Assembly: GCA_964023205.1 (NCBI GenBank)
Contig: OZ026848.1
Coordinates: 4,454,501-4,518,500, forward strand
Length of the DNA: 64,000 bases
From: Lutraria lutraria
Lineage: Eukaryota > Mollusca > Bivalvia > Venerida > Mactridae
Reading direction: 5' to 3'
Shown in pieces: positions 1-12,262 of the stretch (position 1 is its first letter; each line of letters starts with the position of its first letter). Position numbers and translations under genes: made by a program. The notes beneath the pieces were generated by a model, which worked only from the letters and a program-made list of their open reading frames with translations, searched no databases and had not been told where the DNA came from.

Positions 1-108
1 TTCGATACAAACTAATTCTTTCATTATGATGCAAATCGATGGAAAACATACATGTACTGTGTATCCAGTTAATATTGGATTATTTCATGTGAATGCCTGT
101 TGTTATTG

Positions 109-247
109 TTATTGATTTAACCGACTGACCACGGAAATTACCGGAAAATATCTAAGTATTTCAAATAAGAATATGGCTGTTATTGATGAATCCGACTGAT
201 CACGGAAATTACCGGAAAATATCGAAGTATTTCAAATAAGAATATGG
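109..247. repeat. Tandem duplication, two ~70-bp units
   Basis: TTATTGATxxAxCCGACTGA, then CACGGAAATTACCGGAAAAT and AAATAAGAATATGGCT, occurs twice back to back with a few substitutions. No coding content. Confidence 0.85.
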
Positions 248-499
248 CTCAGCATTGATCTTATTCGCAAATAGCTGTCAACTGACACAATAATATTTGA
301 GGGCTTCTGAATTGCGCTTAATCTACATTTAACACGTAAATATTTGCATAATATGTGTTAAACGTACATTCAGATGTGAAGATCAAAGCGAACTGTCCAT
401 TAAACTATGGCGTGGAAGAAATAATTATAACCAAAATAAGTAAAGTCAGTTTTATAAGTGAAAAAGTAATTCCCAACCTTGAACTAATTGACAACAGTT

Positions 500-650
500 C
501 AATACATTAACAGAGACCTGTGGACGAGTGGTTATGGACGTAACAACTATAGCCCCTTACAGCCCTGAGCTCGATTACTACCCTGGGCCAGACAAAAGTT
601 CACATGTGAGAAAGCTGTCCAGGACCCGAGTTTATAAAACTAGAGGAACA
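500..650 (+). mobile_element. SINE fragment (core-domain family)
   Basis: A tRNA-like start (TGTGGACGAGTGGTTATG) is followed by CACATGTGAGAAAGCTGTCC, the internal block shared with 36405-36660, 55738-55900 and, on the minus strand, 50070-50252. Confidence 0.5.
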
Positions 651-762
651 GTCTCTCGGCTCAAATCTCAATTCCATTCTTAAAGTATTATGCTTGATTA
701 ATGCTTGATTAATGTTTAAGTACATGTTGAGATCATTTATGGGTCAGACTAATTTATGTTGA

Positions 763-886
763 TGTGAGGTTGTTGCTCTAGAAGTTAAATTAATAGTTAA
801 ATCGTGCAGTGGGGAAAATCATACTGTTGCTCAAAGGAGGTTGTTGCTCAAGAGAGGGCCGCTCTGGAGAGGCTGTGCTGTATTTC
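763..886 (-). mobile_element. Tigger-like MITE, truncated
   Basis: Reverse complement of the first half of the family seen whole at 32737-32914 and 51372-51553: it carries GAGCAACAACCTCC, CACTGCACGATTTAAC and AACCTCT blocks. Confidence 0.6.
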
Positions 887-1207
887 TATATCATCAACGT
901 ATTATATAACAGTCGTGACATAATTTCCGTCATTTGACTTTATCTGTACATGTAATATCAAACAGAATTTAGAATGTGCAACAAATCATCTTTTTTCCGA
1001 ATGGCGAACCTATATCGCGATTTTGTTTCATCTGATCAACTTTTATGGTACTTGAGATACATTGTGCATGTATTTGCATAATGTCAGTAAATAAAGACCG
1101 GCTGAATTTATACAAATACTTTAATTGGGGATTCTAGTTTTAATTTGAAACATTTCAACTCTCGATATTGCATTCGAAAATATATTCCTTGATATAAACT
1201 GAAGAGA

Positions 1208-1347
1208 TGAGTTATGGTGTAGGGGTAGAGCGTCGGCCTCCTAACTCGGAGGTTGTTGGTTCGATTTCCGTCAGTGATCGGAACCTTCAACGTCCCATCT
1301 TTCGGCGCGAGTACTGGTCAGAACTCAGGAAGAAGTCATCGAGAGTA
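1208..1347 (+). mobile_element. tRNA-derived SINE, left part (interrupted)
   Basis: A tRNA-like head has an A-box-like GGTGTAGGGGTAGAGCG and a B box GGTTCGATTTC (1257-1267), typical of pol III SINE promoters. The sequence breaks at AGTA, where the 2,755-bp transposon starts, and appears to resume at 4107 (GTTAATCTAAGTTGTAAG ... AATAAATA). Confidence 0.65.
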
Positions 1348-4102
1348 CGTCGCCCTAATTCCAGAATGTTGTAACTCCATTTTTTTGAAAAAATGATTTT
1401 TTGGTATCAAAATGTTCGTCTTTTCAAGCTCTATCTGGTGGTATGAGCAGCAACACTCTGGAACCTACCTATATTGAGATATTGCCAGGGTCAGATTGTT
1501 CTATGTCCATAAATTGCAACACACTTCAAGTCCAGAGTGTTGTAACTTTTGAGCCAATAGCTTTCCAGGATATTGGTCACGTGATACCATCTTTTCAATA
1601 TGGCGGAGTATTGAGAATGTGCTGAACAATTTTTGGAAGTTGATTTTGGCTTCTAGCGTGTAAGTGTTTTATTTAAAATGGTATATAATTATAGAAATAT
1701 GAATAATTTTTTGTACTGTTCCAAACATTGAGTAGAAAAAACTGCTACACTTAATCGTTAAATAAATTCAGAGCAACAAAGTTAGCGATATGATTCGGAT
1801 ACGACAATGTTCGGATAAGCTGGTTGTCTAGTCCATCAATTAATGCCATCTTTCAGTGTATATGCAGTGCTAACTTTTTATAACTAAGTGATCGGTTGTC
1901 CTGATCGTTAGCTACTGAATGCGATTATTCTGTATTTAATATTATAACAGAATATAGCATAAACCAGCGATAGCTGTTGCACTTTTGCTTTTGAGGAGAC
2001 CAAATCACATCCGATCACATCTTTTGACATAATTGCACTATGTGTTTCCAAAGGATCTCTTTTAAGACTATATTAGACTAAGGTAAAGTTTTCTGGCATA
2101 GTTACAAACTCGGTGCTAGGGGACGTGAGTGTTGACAACTCATAAACAGACCCAATCAAACTGGGTATGGATTAAGTGTTGTTATACTGTCTGGTCCTTT
2201 GGGATCATGGAGTATACTCAATACTGGTATAATAGAGTACCGGTGCCAGAGGGCATGAGTGGTGTTGCACATTCCATTACCACTCACAGACCTTATCTAA
2301 CTGGATCTGCTATTATATGTCTTGGTTACATTCTGTACTTCCAAAGGATCTCCTTTCATATCATACCGTTACATATTCTGGTCCATTTGGATCATGGAGT
2401 ATACTCAATGCTGGTATAATAGAGTTCAACTTAATCCGGTGCCAGGGGGGGGGGGCATGAGTGGTGTTGTACATTCCATTACCACTCACAGACCTTATCT
2501 AACTGGGTCTGCTATTATATTTGTTGGTAGTATTCAGAGCTTCCTAAGGATCTCCTTTCATATTATATAAACTATCGCAACAATAATCTTTATGTGCTCG
2601 TGTAGCGGCCGTAAAAAGTCACCCTGTACTTCAGTGTAGCCGGTGCTAGAGGCATGAGTGGTGTTGCACTTTTCACTAACACTCATGAACAGACCCAAAC
2701 AAACTGGGTCTGCTATTATATTTTCTTGGTTTCATTCTGTGCTTCCAAAGGATCTCCTTTCAAATTATATCGTTACATTTTCTGGTCCTTTTGGATCATG
2801 AAGTATACTCAATTGGTATACTCAAGTTCCGCATATGCCGGTGCTAGGGTCGTGAAAGGTGTTACACATTCCATTACCACTCATGGACAGACCCTATTAA
2901 ACTGGATCTGTGCTTCCAAAGGATCTCATTTCAGATGATATGCCATCATAGTGTCTTGTAAGCATCCAGTGCTTGCATAAGACCTCTTCAGATTATACTG
3001 ATATCCTGTATTTATCATTAGGCCATGAAACTAATAGTCTAGTGGCCGTCTTCATCCTCCAAAAAAGAGAATGCATGTTAATCATTTCTACTTATTGTAT
3101 GAGACACTTTTGGCAGTGCTCCACATGTATATCATTGAATACAAATTTGTCACGAGATAATATCGACACTAATACGAAAGGACCGAAGGTAAAACGTACG
3201 CTTATTGATTCCTATGCGAGCCTGAATCGAGCGCCTTTCGAAATTCAAATTCGTTGCATTCGGCAATTTTTTGCGCATTTTGAATTCAAGCATTTATGCT
3301 AATTTGCACATTTTTTGAGTGGATTGTAAGTTTCAAAAAAACGTTCATTTGTGTGAAATGTTATCTGCGTTCTTAAATTGAGAATCACTGAGCTTGCTGT
3401 AGAATATACCTTCTCATGAATGAATCTAACAAAAAAATCAAAGGGTTCAACATTTCATTTAATTCAAATTGTAGGAGACAATACAGATAATTAGAATTAC
3501 AAAAAGTTAATTTATTTTAAAAAATAAGTTCAATTTCAATGTAGTTACGATATTTTCAAATTTCGTTTGTTGTTGTATATCAAAGTGTTACAATTTCACC
3601 ATGTGGAATATATTGTTTTGTGGCATATCCTCCATTTTAACCGGCACGGTTCACTGTCTCAAAGACAGTGTATGGTCATTATACATAATAAAATAAAGTC
3701 TCAGATTTTATCATAATCATGCAATGAATGTACAAGAAACTATTAAATTAAATATAAAACAATAAAATAGCTTCATTTTTTATTGCTGTAACTAAAAATA
3801 TCCTGACATATTAAGGGTCAGATTGTTGTAACTCTTAAGAACAATCTGGTTCTTCCATTTTTTCGTAAAAATGTGAATTTTCTGTGAATTTTAATATTTT
3901 TATTGTTACTTTATTTTAAAAGTATCCATAGCAACATCTTCATATTCTATACTGTAAACATAGAAATCAATCTGTAAAAGCAGATATATTTTATTTTAAA
4001 TTCGGTTGTGTAGGTAAAAAGTTATAGCCTTTCAAAACTTTGAACTCGATTTTCTCGAAATGTACAAAATACGACTTACAACATTCTGGAATTAGGGCGA
4101 CG
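1348..4102. mobile_element. Inverted-repeat DNA transposon, 2,755 bp, non-coding, 4-bp target duplication
   Basis: The two ends carry a perfect 27-bp inverted repeat beginning CGTCGCCCTAATTCCAGAAT. The flanks show the direct repeat AGTA (1344-1347 and 4103-4106). Motifs such as GTTGTAACT recur near both ends (for example 1533-1550 and 3820-3835). The middle holds a ~200-bp tandem array. No transposase-like frame is visible, so the element is probably non-autonomous. A 4-bp duplication alone does not fix the superfamily. It interrupts a SINE. Confidence 0.8.
2030..2950. repeat. ~200-bp tandem repeat, about 4-5 diverged units
   Basis: The phrase TCCAAAGGATCTC(C/T)TTTCA recurs near 2047, 2340, 2543, 2743 and 2916. 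Units share GGTGCCAGAGGGCATGAGTG, CATTCCATTACCACTCA and GGATCATGGAGTATACTCAA. ORFs here are chance products of the array, which forms the core of the 1348-4102 transposon. Confidence 0.8.
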
Positions 4103-4106
4103 AGTA

Positions 4107-4152
4107 GTTAATCTAAGTTGTAAGAACTTGCTCTACAATCCATGTAGAATAA
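4107..4152 (+). mobile_element. Probable SINE tail, continued after the transposon
   Basis: TCTAAGTTGTAAGAACTTGC and an A-rich AATAAATA end follow the right target duplication; position and style fit the missing 3' part of the SINE at 1208-1347. Confidence 0.4.
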
Positions 4153-4924
4153 ATACGTTCAAATTAAAAATTATAACTTAAATCTGATAAGCGTATTTAT
4201 AGATATTTGACCGACACTACATTTAACGACAAGATCTGAATTTCGACTAAATTTGGAAATGAATCCGTCCTGTTACAAAAAAAGAAAGAAAAACTTTTTT
4301 TCGACCGTATCATATATGTCTGGTCAAGGTACTCTAAACGTGGTTGATTTTGTCTGGTCTCATCGGCACCGTGCACTGCGCATTTTAAATACAGCTTAAT
4401 TTGTCACATTTTCACACGATAGTATCAATAAAGTTTGCTGTTCCGATCGAACATAATTATGACAGCAAAGACTTACGAGATCTTTTGTTTAAATATTTCA
4501 TTAGTTAGAGTGTTCAACAAACAGTTTGAATGTTTATTAAACAAATGACCGTCTGGACTTAGTTTACAATATGTATAAGGAAAGCCAAATATGGTGATAC
4601 ATGTATGAGTTTTTCTTTGACTATACAATGTATACATGTATATTGTATCGAATTTCCCAAATATTTCAAACGAGGATAATTATGTGAGATTCTTAATTTA
4701 AATTACACGCTGTAAAGTACCGTAGAATTTTCAAGACGAACCAGACACTTCCCGTGGAGTTGTACAGTAAATTCAAGACTTGCGGTCATAATATTCTCTG
4801 TTTGACGGCGCGGATATGGTAAAACCCGTATGGTCCGGACGTGCGGACCGACAACGCATTCGATCCGCGACTCATGCAAAGCTGCTAGACAAATTCACGA
4901 ACTTCAATCCACACCTGTATATAC
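4153..4924. other. Intergenic, nothing recognised
   Basis: A+T-rich sequence with short homopolymers and scattered stops in all frames. No repeat, RNA or coding signal recognised. Confidence 0.5.
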
Positions 4925-4933
4925 CAATTAACA

Positions 4934-7178
4934 ATGTCCGTGAAGTTGGCAGCCCAGCAGCCTAGCAGCCTAGCAGCGTGAAGTTGACAGCCCAGCAGCC
5001 TAGCAGCCCAGCAGCGTGAAGTTGGCAGCCCAGCAGCCTAGCAGCCCAGCAGCGTGAAGTTAGCAGCCCAGCAGCCTAGCAGCCCAGCAGCTTAATATGT
5101 TTCTACAGATAAACTGCACAACAATTCATGCAAAAAATTAAAAACGCATGAAGTAATAACATTATGTTGCTGTCATGTTTATTAGAAGAAAAAAATACGA
5201 TTTGTATCGATTTTGTGAATCTGGCAGTGTAGCGGCCGCATAGCGGACTATTATAGTCAAACATATAAAATACACAAGAAATCCGGCTAAACACTTACGA
5301 ATCTATGATATAATTCGATTTTATTCCTTTAACGTTCATTAGATGAGAACTTACACATTTTTTTCATTTTTTGTTTCTTTTTGTGAAGTTGGCAGCCCAG
5401 CAGCGTAACAGCGTAATATATATTTATACAGATAAACTTCACAACAAATCGAGCTAAATACTTAAGAATGCATAAAATAATGTCAGTCTGTCGTTTAAAC
5501 AATAATTAACTGAAAATATATGATTTTCATTTTTTTTTTCAATGTGGAATTAGCCGCTGCTAGCAGCGTGAAGTTGGCAGCCCAGCAGCGTAACAGCGTA
5601 ATCTATATTTCTACAGATAAACTTCACAACAAATCAAGAAAAATACTTCAGAATGCATAAAATAATGTCAGTCTGTTGTTTAAACATTAATTAACAGAAA
5701 ATATATAATTTTCATATATTTTTTTTCAATGTGAAATTAGCCGCTGCTAGCAGCGTGAAGTTGGCAGCCCAGCAGCGTAACAGCGTAATCTATATTTCTA
5801 CAGATAAACTTCACAACAAATCAAGAAAAATACTTCAGAATGCATAAGATAATGTCAGTCTGTTGTTTGAACGTTAATGAAATGAAAATATATGATTTTT
5901 CAAAAAAAAATTGTGCGTGAAATTAGACGCTGCTGGGCTGCCAACTTCACGCTGCTAGCAGCGGCTAATTTCACATTGAAAAAAAATTATGAAAATTATA
6001 TATTTTCTGTTAATTAATGTTTAAACAACAGACTGACATTATTTTATGCATTCTGAAGTATTTTTCTTGATTTGTTGTGGAGTTTATCTGTAGAAATATA
6101 GATTACGCTGTTACGCTGCTGGGCTGCCAACTTCACGCTGCTAGCAGCGGCTAATTTCACATTGAAAAAAAAATATGAAAATTATATATTTTCTGTTAAT
6201 TAATGTTTAAACAACAGACTGACATTATTTTATGCATTCTGAAGTATTTTTCTTGATTTGTTGTGAAGTTTATCTGTAGAAATATAGATTACGCTGTTAC
6301 GCTGCTGGGCTGCCAACTTCACGCTGCTAGCAGCGGCTAACTTCACATTGAAAAAAAAATATGAAAATTATATATTTTCTGTTAATTAATGTTTAAACAA
6401 CAGACTGACATTATTTTATGCATTCTGAAGTATTTTTCTTGATTTGTTGTGAAGTTTATCTGTAGAAATATAGATTACGCTGTGACGCTGCTGGGCTGCC
6501 AACTTCACGCTGCTAGCAGCGGCTAATTCCACATTGAAAACAAATGAAAATCATATATTTTCAGTTAATTATTGTTTAAACGACAGACTGACATTATTTT
6601 TTGCATTCTTAAGTATTTAGCTCGATTTGTTGTGAAGTTTATCTGTATAAATATATATTACGCTGTTACGCTGCTGGGCTGCCAACTTCACAAAAAGAAA
6701 CAAAAAATGAAAAAAATGTGTAAGTTCTCATCTAATGAACGTTAAAGGAATAAAATCGAATTATATCATCGATTCGTAAGTGTTTAGCCGGATTTCTTGT
6801 GCATTTTATATGTTTGACTATAATAGTCCGCTATGCGGCCGCTACACTGCCAGATTCACAAAATCGATACAAATCGTATTTTTTTCTTCTAATAAACATG
6901 ACAGCAACATAATGTTATTACTTCATGCGTTTTTAAGTTTTTGCATGATTTGTTGTGCAGTTTAACTGTAGAAATATATTAAGCTGCTGGGCTGCTAGGC
7001 TGCTGGGCTGCTAACTTCACGCTGCTGGGCTGCTAGGCTGCTGGGCTGCTAACTTCACGCTGCTGGGCTGCTAGGCTGCTGGGCTGCCAACTTCACGCTG
7101 CTGGGCTGCTAGGCTGCTGGGCTGCCAACTTCACGCTGCTAGGCTGCTAGGCTGCTGGGCTGCCAACTTCACGGACAT
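4934..7178. mobile_element. Fold-back (FB-like) transposon: 2,245-bp near-palindrome with a 9-bp target duplication
   Basis: Two long arms read as inverted copies and meet near 5930. Each arm has, from outside in: 38-bp tandem units (GTGAAGTT..AGCCCAGCAGC; 4 on the left at 4941-5093, 5 on the right up to 7178), a unique ~290-bp segment (about 5094-5382 and 6693-6980) containing GCGGCCGC, then ~187-bp tandem units (3 on the left, 4 on the right). The ends read ATGTCCGTGAAGTTGGCAGC in both orientations and are flanked by the perfect direct repeat CAATTAACA (4925-4933 and 7179-7187). This layout resembles Drosophila FB elements, which also make 9-bp duplications. No transposase is encoded; the two short ORFs in the arms are inverted copies of each other. 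Confidence 0.88.
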
Positions 7179-7187
7179 CAATTAACA

Positions 7188-7830
7188 ACCAACGTTGAGA
7201 AGTTATAACTATACTTCACCGGTATATATTTATAAACTGCATGCAGAGATAGTGCCTTATCTAACAACAGGAAGATGAACTCGTAAACAAGAAACTTAAA
7301 TACTAGTACACAAATAACATTTGTTTAATAAACAAACATTCCGCTTTAAAAATATGTTTGATTTGATATATGATCACAAAATGGTTTTAAACGTTTAATG
7401 AAGTATGAATTAGAATAATCAATCAATTTAAATGAGCGCAATGTTCTGTCATGACCGGAGGGACTAAAACGTCACACTTCACACACTTAGAGGCATTTGT
7501 TCGACTATAATTAAACTGAACTTATAATATGTCGAAATGCAGTCAGTTTAGTATAATATCAAGTTTAATCTATCGACCATAACTGTGATAAGGCATGTTT
7601 GAAACTAAAACTGAATTATTTGATACGTAACAGGATTTGGTTTTTTTCTGCACCAAAATTCTAGGAAAGTTTAATTTGATTTAGGTTTGTTAGAAGTTTA
7701 AATGTGATTCAACTCACAAATTAATGTATTAATGCATAAAATACACATTTATTTTAATGAATTTGTGGTTAAGATGCATGTTCGAAGTTTAGATACATGA
7801 ATATATTATTGGTACGCATTAAAAAAACAA
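7188..7830. other. Intergenic, nothing recognised
   Basis: A+T-rich DNA between the fold-back element and the GAT microsatellite. Searched for the missing exons of CerS copy B; none seen. Confidence 0.5.
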
Positions 7831-7837
7831 GGATGGT

Positions 7838-8030
7838 AGAGCGATGGTGTTGCTGCTTCTGATGGTGATTATGATCGCGATGGTGATGAGAGAGGTGATG
7901 ATGATGATGGTGATGTTGATTGTGATGATGATGATGGTGATGATGATGGTGATGGTGATGATGATGATGATGATGATGATGTAATTGTGATGATGATGAT
8001 GATGACGACGACGATGAACAATAGAAATAT
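7838..8030. repeat. GAT/ATC microsatellite
   Basis: Imperfect (GAT)n tract with GGT and GAC interruptions. It produces spurious poly-His, poly-Ser and poly-Ile frames on the minus strand, which I do not treat as genes. Confidence 0.9.
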
Positions 8031-8358
8031 ACAAACGAGATGAACATCTTGATGATGTGAATAGGATGTTCCGGTTGGTGATGAAGATGTTGAAGTATCG
8101 ACTTTAACCATGGTCTTGATGAAAATGATTATGATACATGTAAAAATGATGACGAATACGTAGACATTGCTATTGATAAAGACTGACACTAAACGATTGT
8201 TAATTCAAATAAATACAGTGCAACTCGCACGAAGGAGACAACTGCTAGTGCTTGACAGAAAGCTATTACTGATGATGACATCAACAGATAGTAAGTTAAG
8301 AAGAAGATGATGATGTTAATGATTTAAATAAAAATAAAATGCTGAACAAGTCACTCAC

Positions 8359-8555
8359 CTCTCAAGTACATATCGAACAAGAACTAACACAAGGCCCCAT
8401 GCCAAGGCCCACTGTATATCCCAAATCTGAGGAACATATATTCCAGAATCAGGAGTATTTTTTAAATCTTTCCATCCGTAGGTTTGTCCAGAAATATTCC
8501 GTGGAAACCACCATCTCTCCTCCCAGATTATGTTATATAAACTCCAAATTGACAT
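8359..8555 (-). CDS. CerS-like: Ceramide synthase first coding exon, second copy (copy B, partial)
   Basis: Codes MSIWSLYNIIWEERWWFPRN and on to LVLVLVRYVLE plus two bases of an Arg codon, then a clean donor AG|GTGAGT. It aligns along its length with exon 1 of copy A (shared WxERxWFP, YGWKDL, GLVLV.VR.V.ER) and ends in the same phase, so it is the start of a paralogous CerS on the same strand. It keeps a sequon (NIS, residue 20) at the usual CerS glycosylation position. I chose the ATG at 8555; the frame is open a little upstream but with no other ATG. I found no exon 2 or homeodomain exon between 1 and 8358, much of which is mobile DNA, so the remainder is either left of the window or lost. 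Confidence 0.8.
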
Positions 8556-9079
8556 TTTTCCATCCAAACACTTTCTCGTTTTACCCGAATAAGTTTTCTA
8601 GTTTTTTTTCTTCTTTTTTCCTCTGCTATTATCACTGGTTTGTAATTCCTGTAAGATACCAATTACTCAAATACAGATCTATTCTTCACATCGGAACTAA
8701 ACTTGTTTACAACATAATAGAGAGAAGGAAGTTAATTTGTAGGAATAGAATTCCAATAATCTTGTAAGCAAACCCCCCAAAAAAGATCGTAACCACAGTC
8801 TGACCTTCACTCAGTAAGTTAATATTAGTCACCTCATCTTAAACACGTAACAGACAATTAAGCAGTATCCGTATCCTTAAGGTACAGTATAAAAACCACA
8901 CTCATTTGTGAACACACTGAGATGGGAAAAACCGGAAGGATATATCGGTTTTAAAATTGAAGAATACTTAATGTAGTAGAGGCCGTATTGTTTTTGTATA
9001 CTCAGTTAATGGCTTCGGAAAGATTATTGTAAGATAAAACTAATGATGACTGCATTAATTTATCAAGTACGTATTATCC

Positions 9080-9257
9080 AGTCAAACCTGTGAACAAGGG
9101 CCACCGTTTGGAAACACAAAATGTGTTTTTTATTGACAGGGTGCCCTCATTCGGAGGTCATTTTGTTTTAAATAATTCGTGACAATTTTTAACTGATTGA
9201 CCTTATTTACAGGATGACCTTCATTAGGAGGTGACCGCTTAAATATGTTTGACTGTA
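9080..9257 (+). mobile_element. Tigger-like MITE, CAGTCAAACCTG family
   Basis: Starts CAGTCAAACCTGTGAACAAG and ends TTTGACTGTA, inverted ends of the type seen in Tigger/pogo derivatives. Related copies at 43463-43640 and 50972-51153 share CATTTTGTTxxAATxAT and the GGAGGTCATTTTGTT block. Confidence 0.65.
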
Positions 9258-10019
9258 TAAATTATAATACATGCTTGTATCGACTCAACCTACAGACTGT
9301 GGTTTATTTATAGATCTTTACCACGCAAAACTGTGTCCGGTATGATAATGGAAAATCGAATAATAGAATACATACCTTCTAATGCGTGTGTATCAACTTC
9401 TGTTTTCGATATGTTGGAAATAGTTCACTGAATAAATAGCCGGTGAATCACGCTTATATAGGCCTAAATATATTTATCCAAGATCATTTCTCATCAGAAA
9501 AAAAAACAGAATTACCGTATTCCATAGATATCACCCACACTTCTCCGGTAGGCGTCTTTTTCATTACAACAATTAAGACAATTCACGTTACAAATGTTCT
9601 TGGCTTGGGTGAATACAGCTTCACTTTCTATTTCACTATAATCACGCTTGGGTGATCTTAAAGTTATATACTCACGCTTAGCAAAAACACAGTGCTGATA
9701 AAATCAATACCACACGAGTGATTGAGAAATCGTGTGGACGTTCGCTGAGACATTACTCACTGGTGTAACGGAGAGACTGGTGAAACACGTGGTTTGGGGA
9801 TATATTCTAAAGTGCATGATGATAATTATGATAATAAATAATCACATTGCATTGACATCATGAGTATGTATATAAATAAAAGTACTAAATGTTTATACTG
9901 AAGCAGGCTCTCGCTATTTAAAGAAATTCTCGATGTTGTTTTAAATGACATGCTAAGATGTTTAAAAACAAAAGCTACTGTATAATGATAATAATTAATC
10001 AATTCCATTAATATTAATA

Positions 10020-10330
10020 CTGGTGATGGTTATAATGATGCCTAACTGATAATAAAATAATGACTCACAGATGATGATGATAATAATGACTCACTAATGA
10101 TGATGCTAATAATAATAATGACTCACTGATGATGATGATAATAATGACTCACTGATGATGATGATGATATTGGTAGTGGTGGTGGTGATAATGATGTTGA
10201 TGTTTACAGTGATGATAAGGAGGTTGTATGTTGTGGTGTTGCTGTTGATAATCCTGATAATAAAGATGTTGTGATATAGCTGCTTATAATGATGATGATA
10301 AAGGTGTTGATGGCAATCAAAATAATCACG
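10020..10330. repeat. GATGATAATAATGACTCACT microsatellite/minisatellite region
   Basis: Imperfect GAT/AAT repeats with the phrase TAATGACTCACTGATGATGA recurring several times between 10058 and 10160. No coding content. Confidence 0.8.
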
Positions 10331-10739
10331 ATTTCATTAGCTCTCTGATATAAAAGCGGACGATACAAAAGACGCAACGTGGACTAAAAGAAGAGTCGGT
10401 AAAACATAATACATGTACGTTCTTTATAAAAACAAAGATGCCGTCTTTTTACAGACTTCTCGAAAAGCCATGGTGTCGTGATTAAGGCCACAGAAAATAA
10501 TAATGTTTAGGTTTTTACCCAACCTGCTTCTGTCTAAAAAAACGTCATGACATTTTAAATTTATTAATATATTTAGAAAGTTACTTGAAATGTGTACATA
10601 TATAATTTATAGGAAAAGCAATAAAGAAATACAAAATATAAAAAGAAGACCATTGCCGAACTTTTCTGAATATCCGAATGATCAACCTCCTTCCTAATCT
10701 GAGGACCTTAGGCAAAATTACTCACTAGTTTTTGGTAAA

Positions 10740-11410
10740 CACAGCGTTGAATGTCACTGTGACCGAATAATGTAGGTCACATTTTTATGTTGTAGGTCAC
10801 CGTGACATTAAACTTTGACCTACTGACCTGAAAATCAAAAAGAATCACTTACATGTGATGACCAACCTCTCAACCCAGAGCATAATGAATAAAATATTTC
10901 AGTGATATTTCAGTAAAAAGAAATTCCTACTTAAAAATGGCCGCCAATTTTTTAAAAAAATTGCTGACGTGCTTTTGGCGAAAAGGACACATTGAACTAC
11001 ATTTGTGCCAATTTGGTGCTGGAATCACCAACTGAAAGATTTTGAGATATTTTCTACATAATCTGCTCAGCTATTTTGTCAGATTTTTACCGTAATGTTG
11101 TAGCAAAATATCAGTTATCAAACGAAATAAAGGGAGATAACTCATGTAATTCGTGTAGTGAACGATTGCGCCAAATTATTTTATAGTTTTCCAATGCATG
11201 AGAGAGAATCGAGAGTCCAGGCACTGATGTGTGTATATATACAGAATTCGGTTACCTTTAAGAATAACCCTAAGTGTGACCTTAACGACCTTAGGGATTT
11301 GGGTGTTGCACGTTGTCTTGATGTGCTGAACTTCTTCGTCTGATTTTATGACTACCCTCTCATGCATGTCAAAGTTACAATCAGGAAATGGAATTGACGA
11401 ATACACGACA
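10740..11410. repeat. Dispersed bivalve-style repeats (fragments)
   Basis: Phrases such as AATGTAGGTCACxxTTxATG, ATAAAGGGAGATAACTCATG and CTAAGTGTGACCTTAACGACC are typical of high-copy molluscan repeats. The overlapping ORFs on both strands are by-products. Family assignment is from memory of repeat style. Confidence 0.35.
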
Positions 11411-12262
11411 GACTGAGTGTGATTTGTATATGGTCAACATGGGCCTTTACTGTCAGACCAGGTTCAACAATAAAACCCAGGAGCAACGTTACACTTGGTA
11501 ACTGATACGTATTTAGAATTATGTACAGCTCATATTATTAATCAATCCTAGTTGCTAATAAAACGACCGGCAAGCGGTCTGTGAACTTTCGTTTGTACTA
11601 AGAGGTGGTTAATAAAGGGAGCTCAAAGATTTCACAATACCTATTTGTGAGGGAATCGTACGAATTTTTCAAATACGTGTGAGGAATTCGTGCGAATTTT
11701 GCACACCTGTGACGAATTCGTATGTGTGAAAATTACGGTTCAACATAGAACCCCTTTAATATATATATAAAGCATCCCTGGTTACAGTAATACAACATTG
11801 ATGGGACGCGTAGCTTGGAAATGATGATTTTATAAATCGGTCATGAGTTAGAAATCGGACAATATTAGCAATATTTGACAAGGTAATATTCCTATCGATA
11901 CACAGTGATATCATTATAGATATTACACAGCAATCCCCTAAACAAGAGATACACATACTTGATAATATATGGGGTTATCACACACTTGAACAATGAGCGT
12001 CTAAATTTAGAAGAAATCATACAAATATGATACATTTTAATATGTTAACAGCAATTGGTAGTTTATTTATCTATGGCAATGATAGCAGAAATCAGCGTCC
12101 GTTTATTTTGAAACTAAGTCTCTAATCAAATTTCATACGTGTGCGATCGCGATAACTTCACATATGGTATTTACACCTTCTTTAAAGGTACTCGCTTGTA
12201 TAATGAAATCAAAATAAATTCACTGTAACGGTTTTAAGTGTTATTCAAACGTATGTTATTAT
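11411..12262. other. Intergenic, nothing recognised
   Basis: Contains three spaced GAATTCGTxCGAATTTTxxA-like phrases (11655-11725), possibly a short degenerate repeat. No coding signal. Confidence 0.4.

Noticed and set aside
5103..6965. Pair of near-identical ORFs (5103-5294 minus, 6780-6965 plus)
   Set aside because: They are the two inverted spacers of the fold-back element, with no domain and no start context.
4934..7178. CRISPR-like array, considered because of the regular 38-bp repeats
   Set aside because: Repeats are continuous with no unique spacers, in a eukaryotic genome, and inverted in the other arm; they are arms of a fold-back element.
7769..8189. Three overlapping minus-strand ORFs rich in His, Ile or Ser
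   Set aside because: They are the three readings of one GAT microsatellite, with no conserved flanks or splice signals.
8339..8767. 142-codon plus-strand ORF
   Set aside because: Opposite strand of CerS copy B exon 1 for much of its length; no domain recognised.
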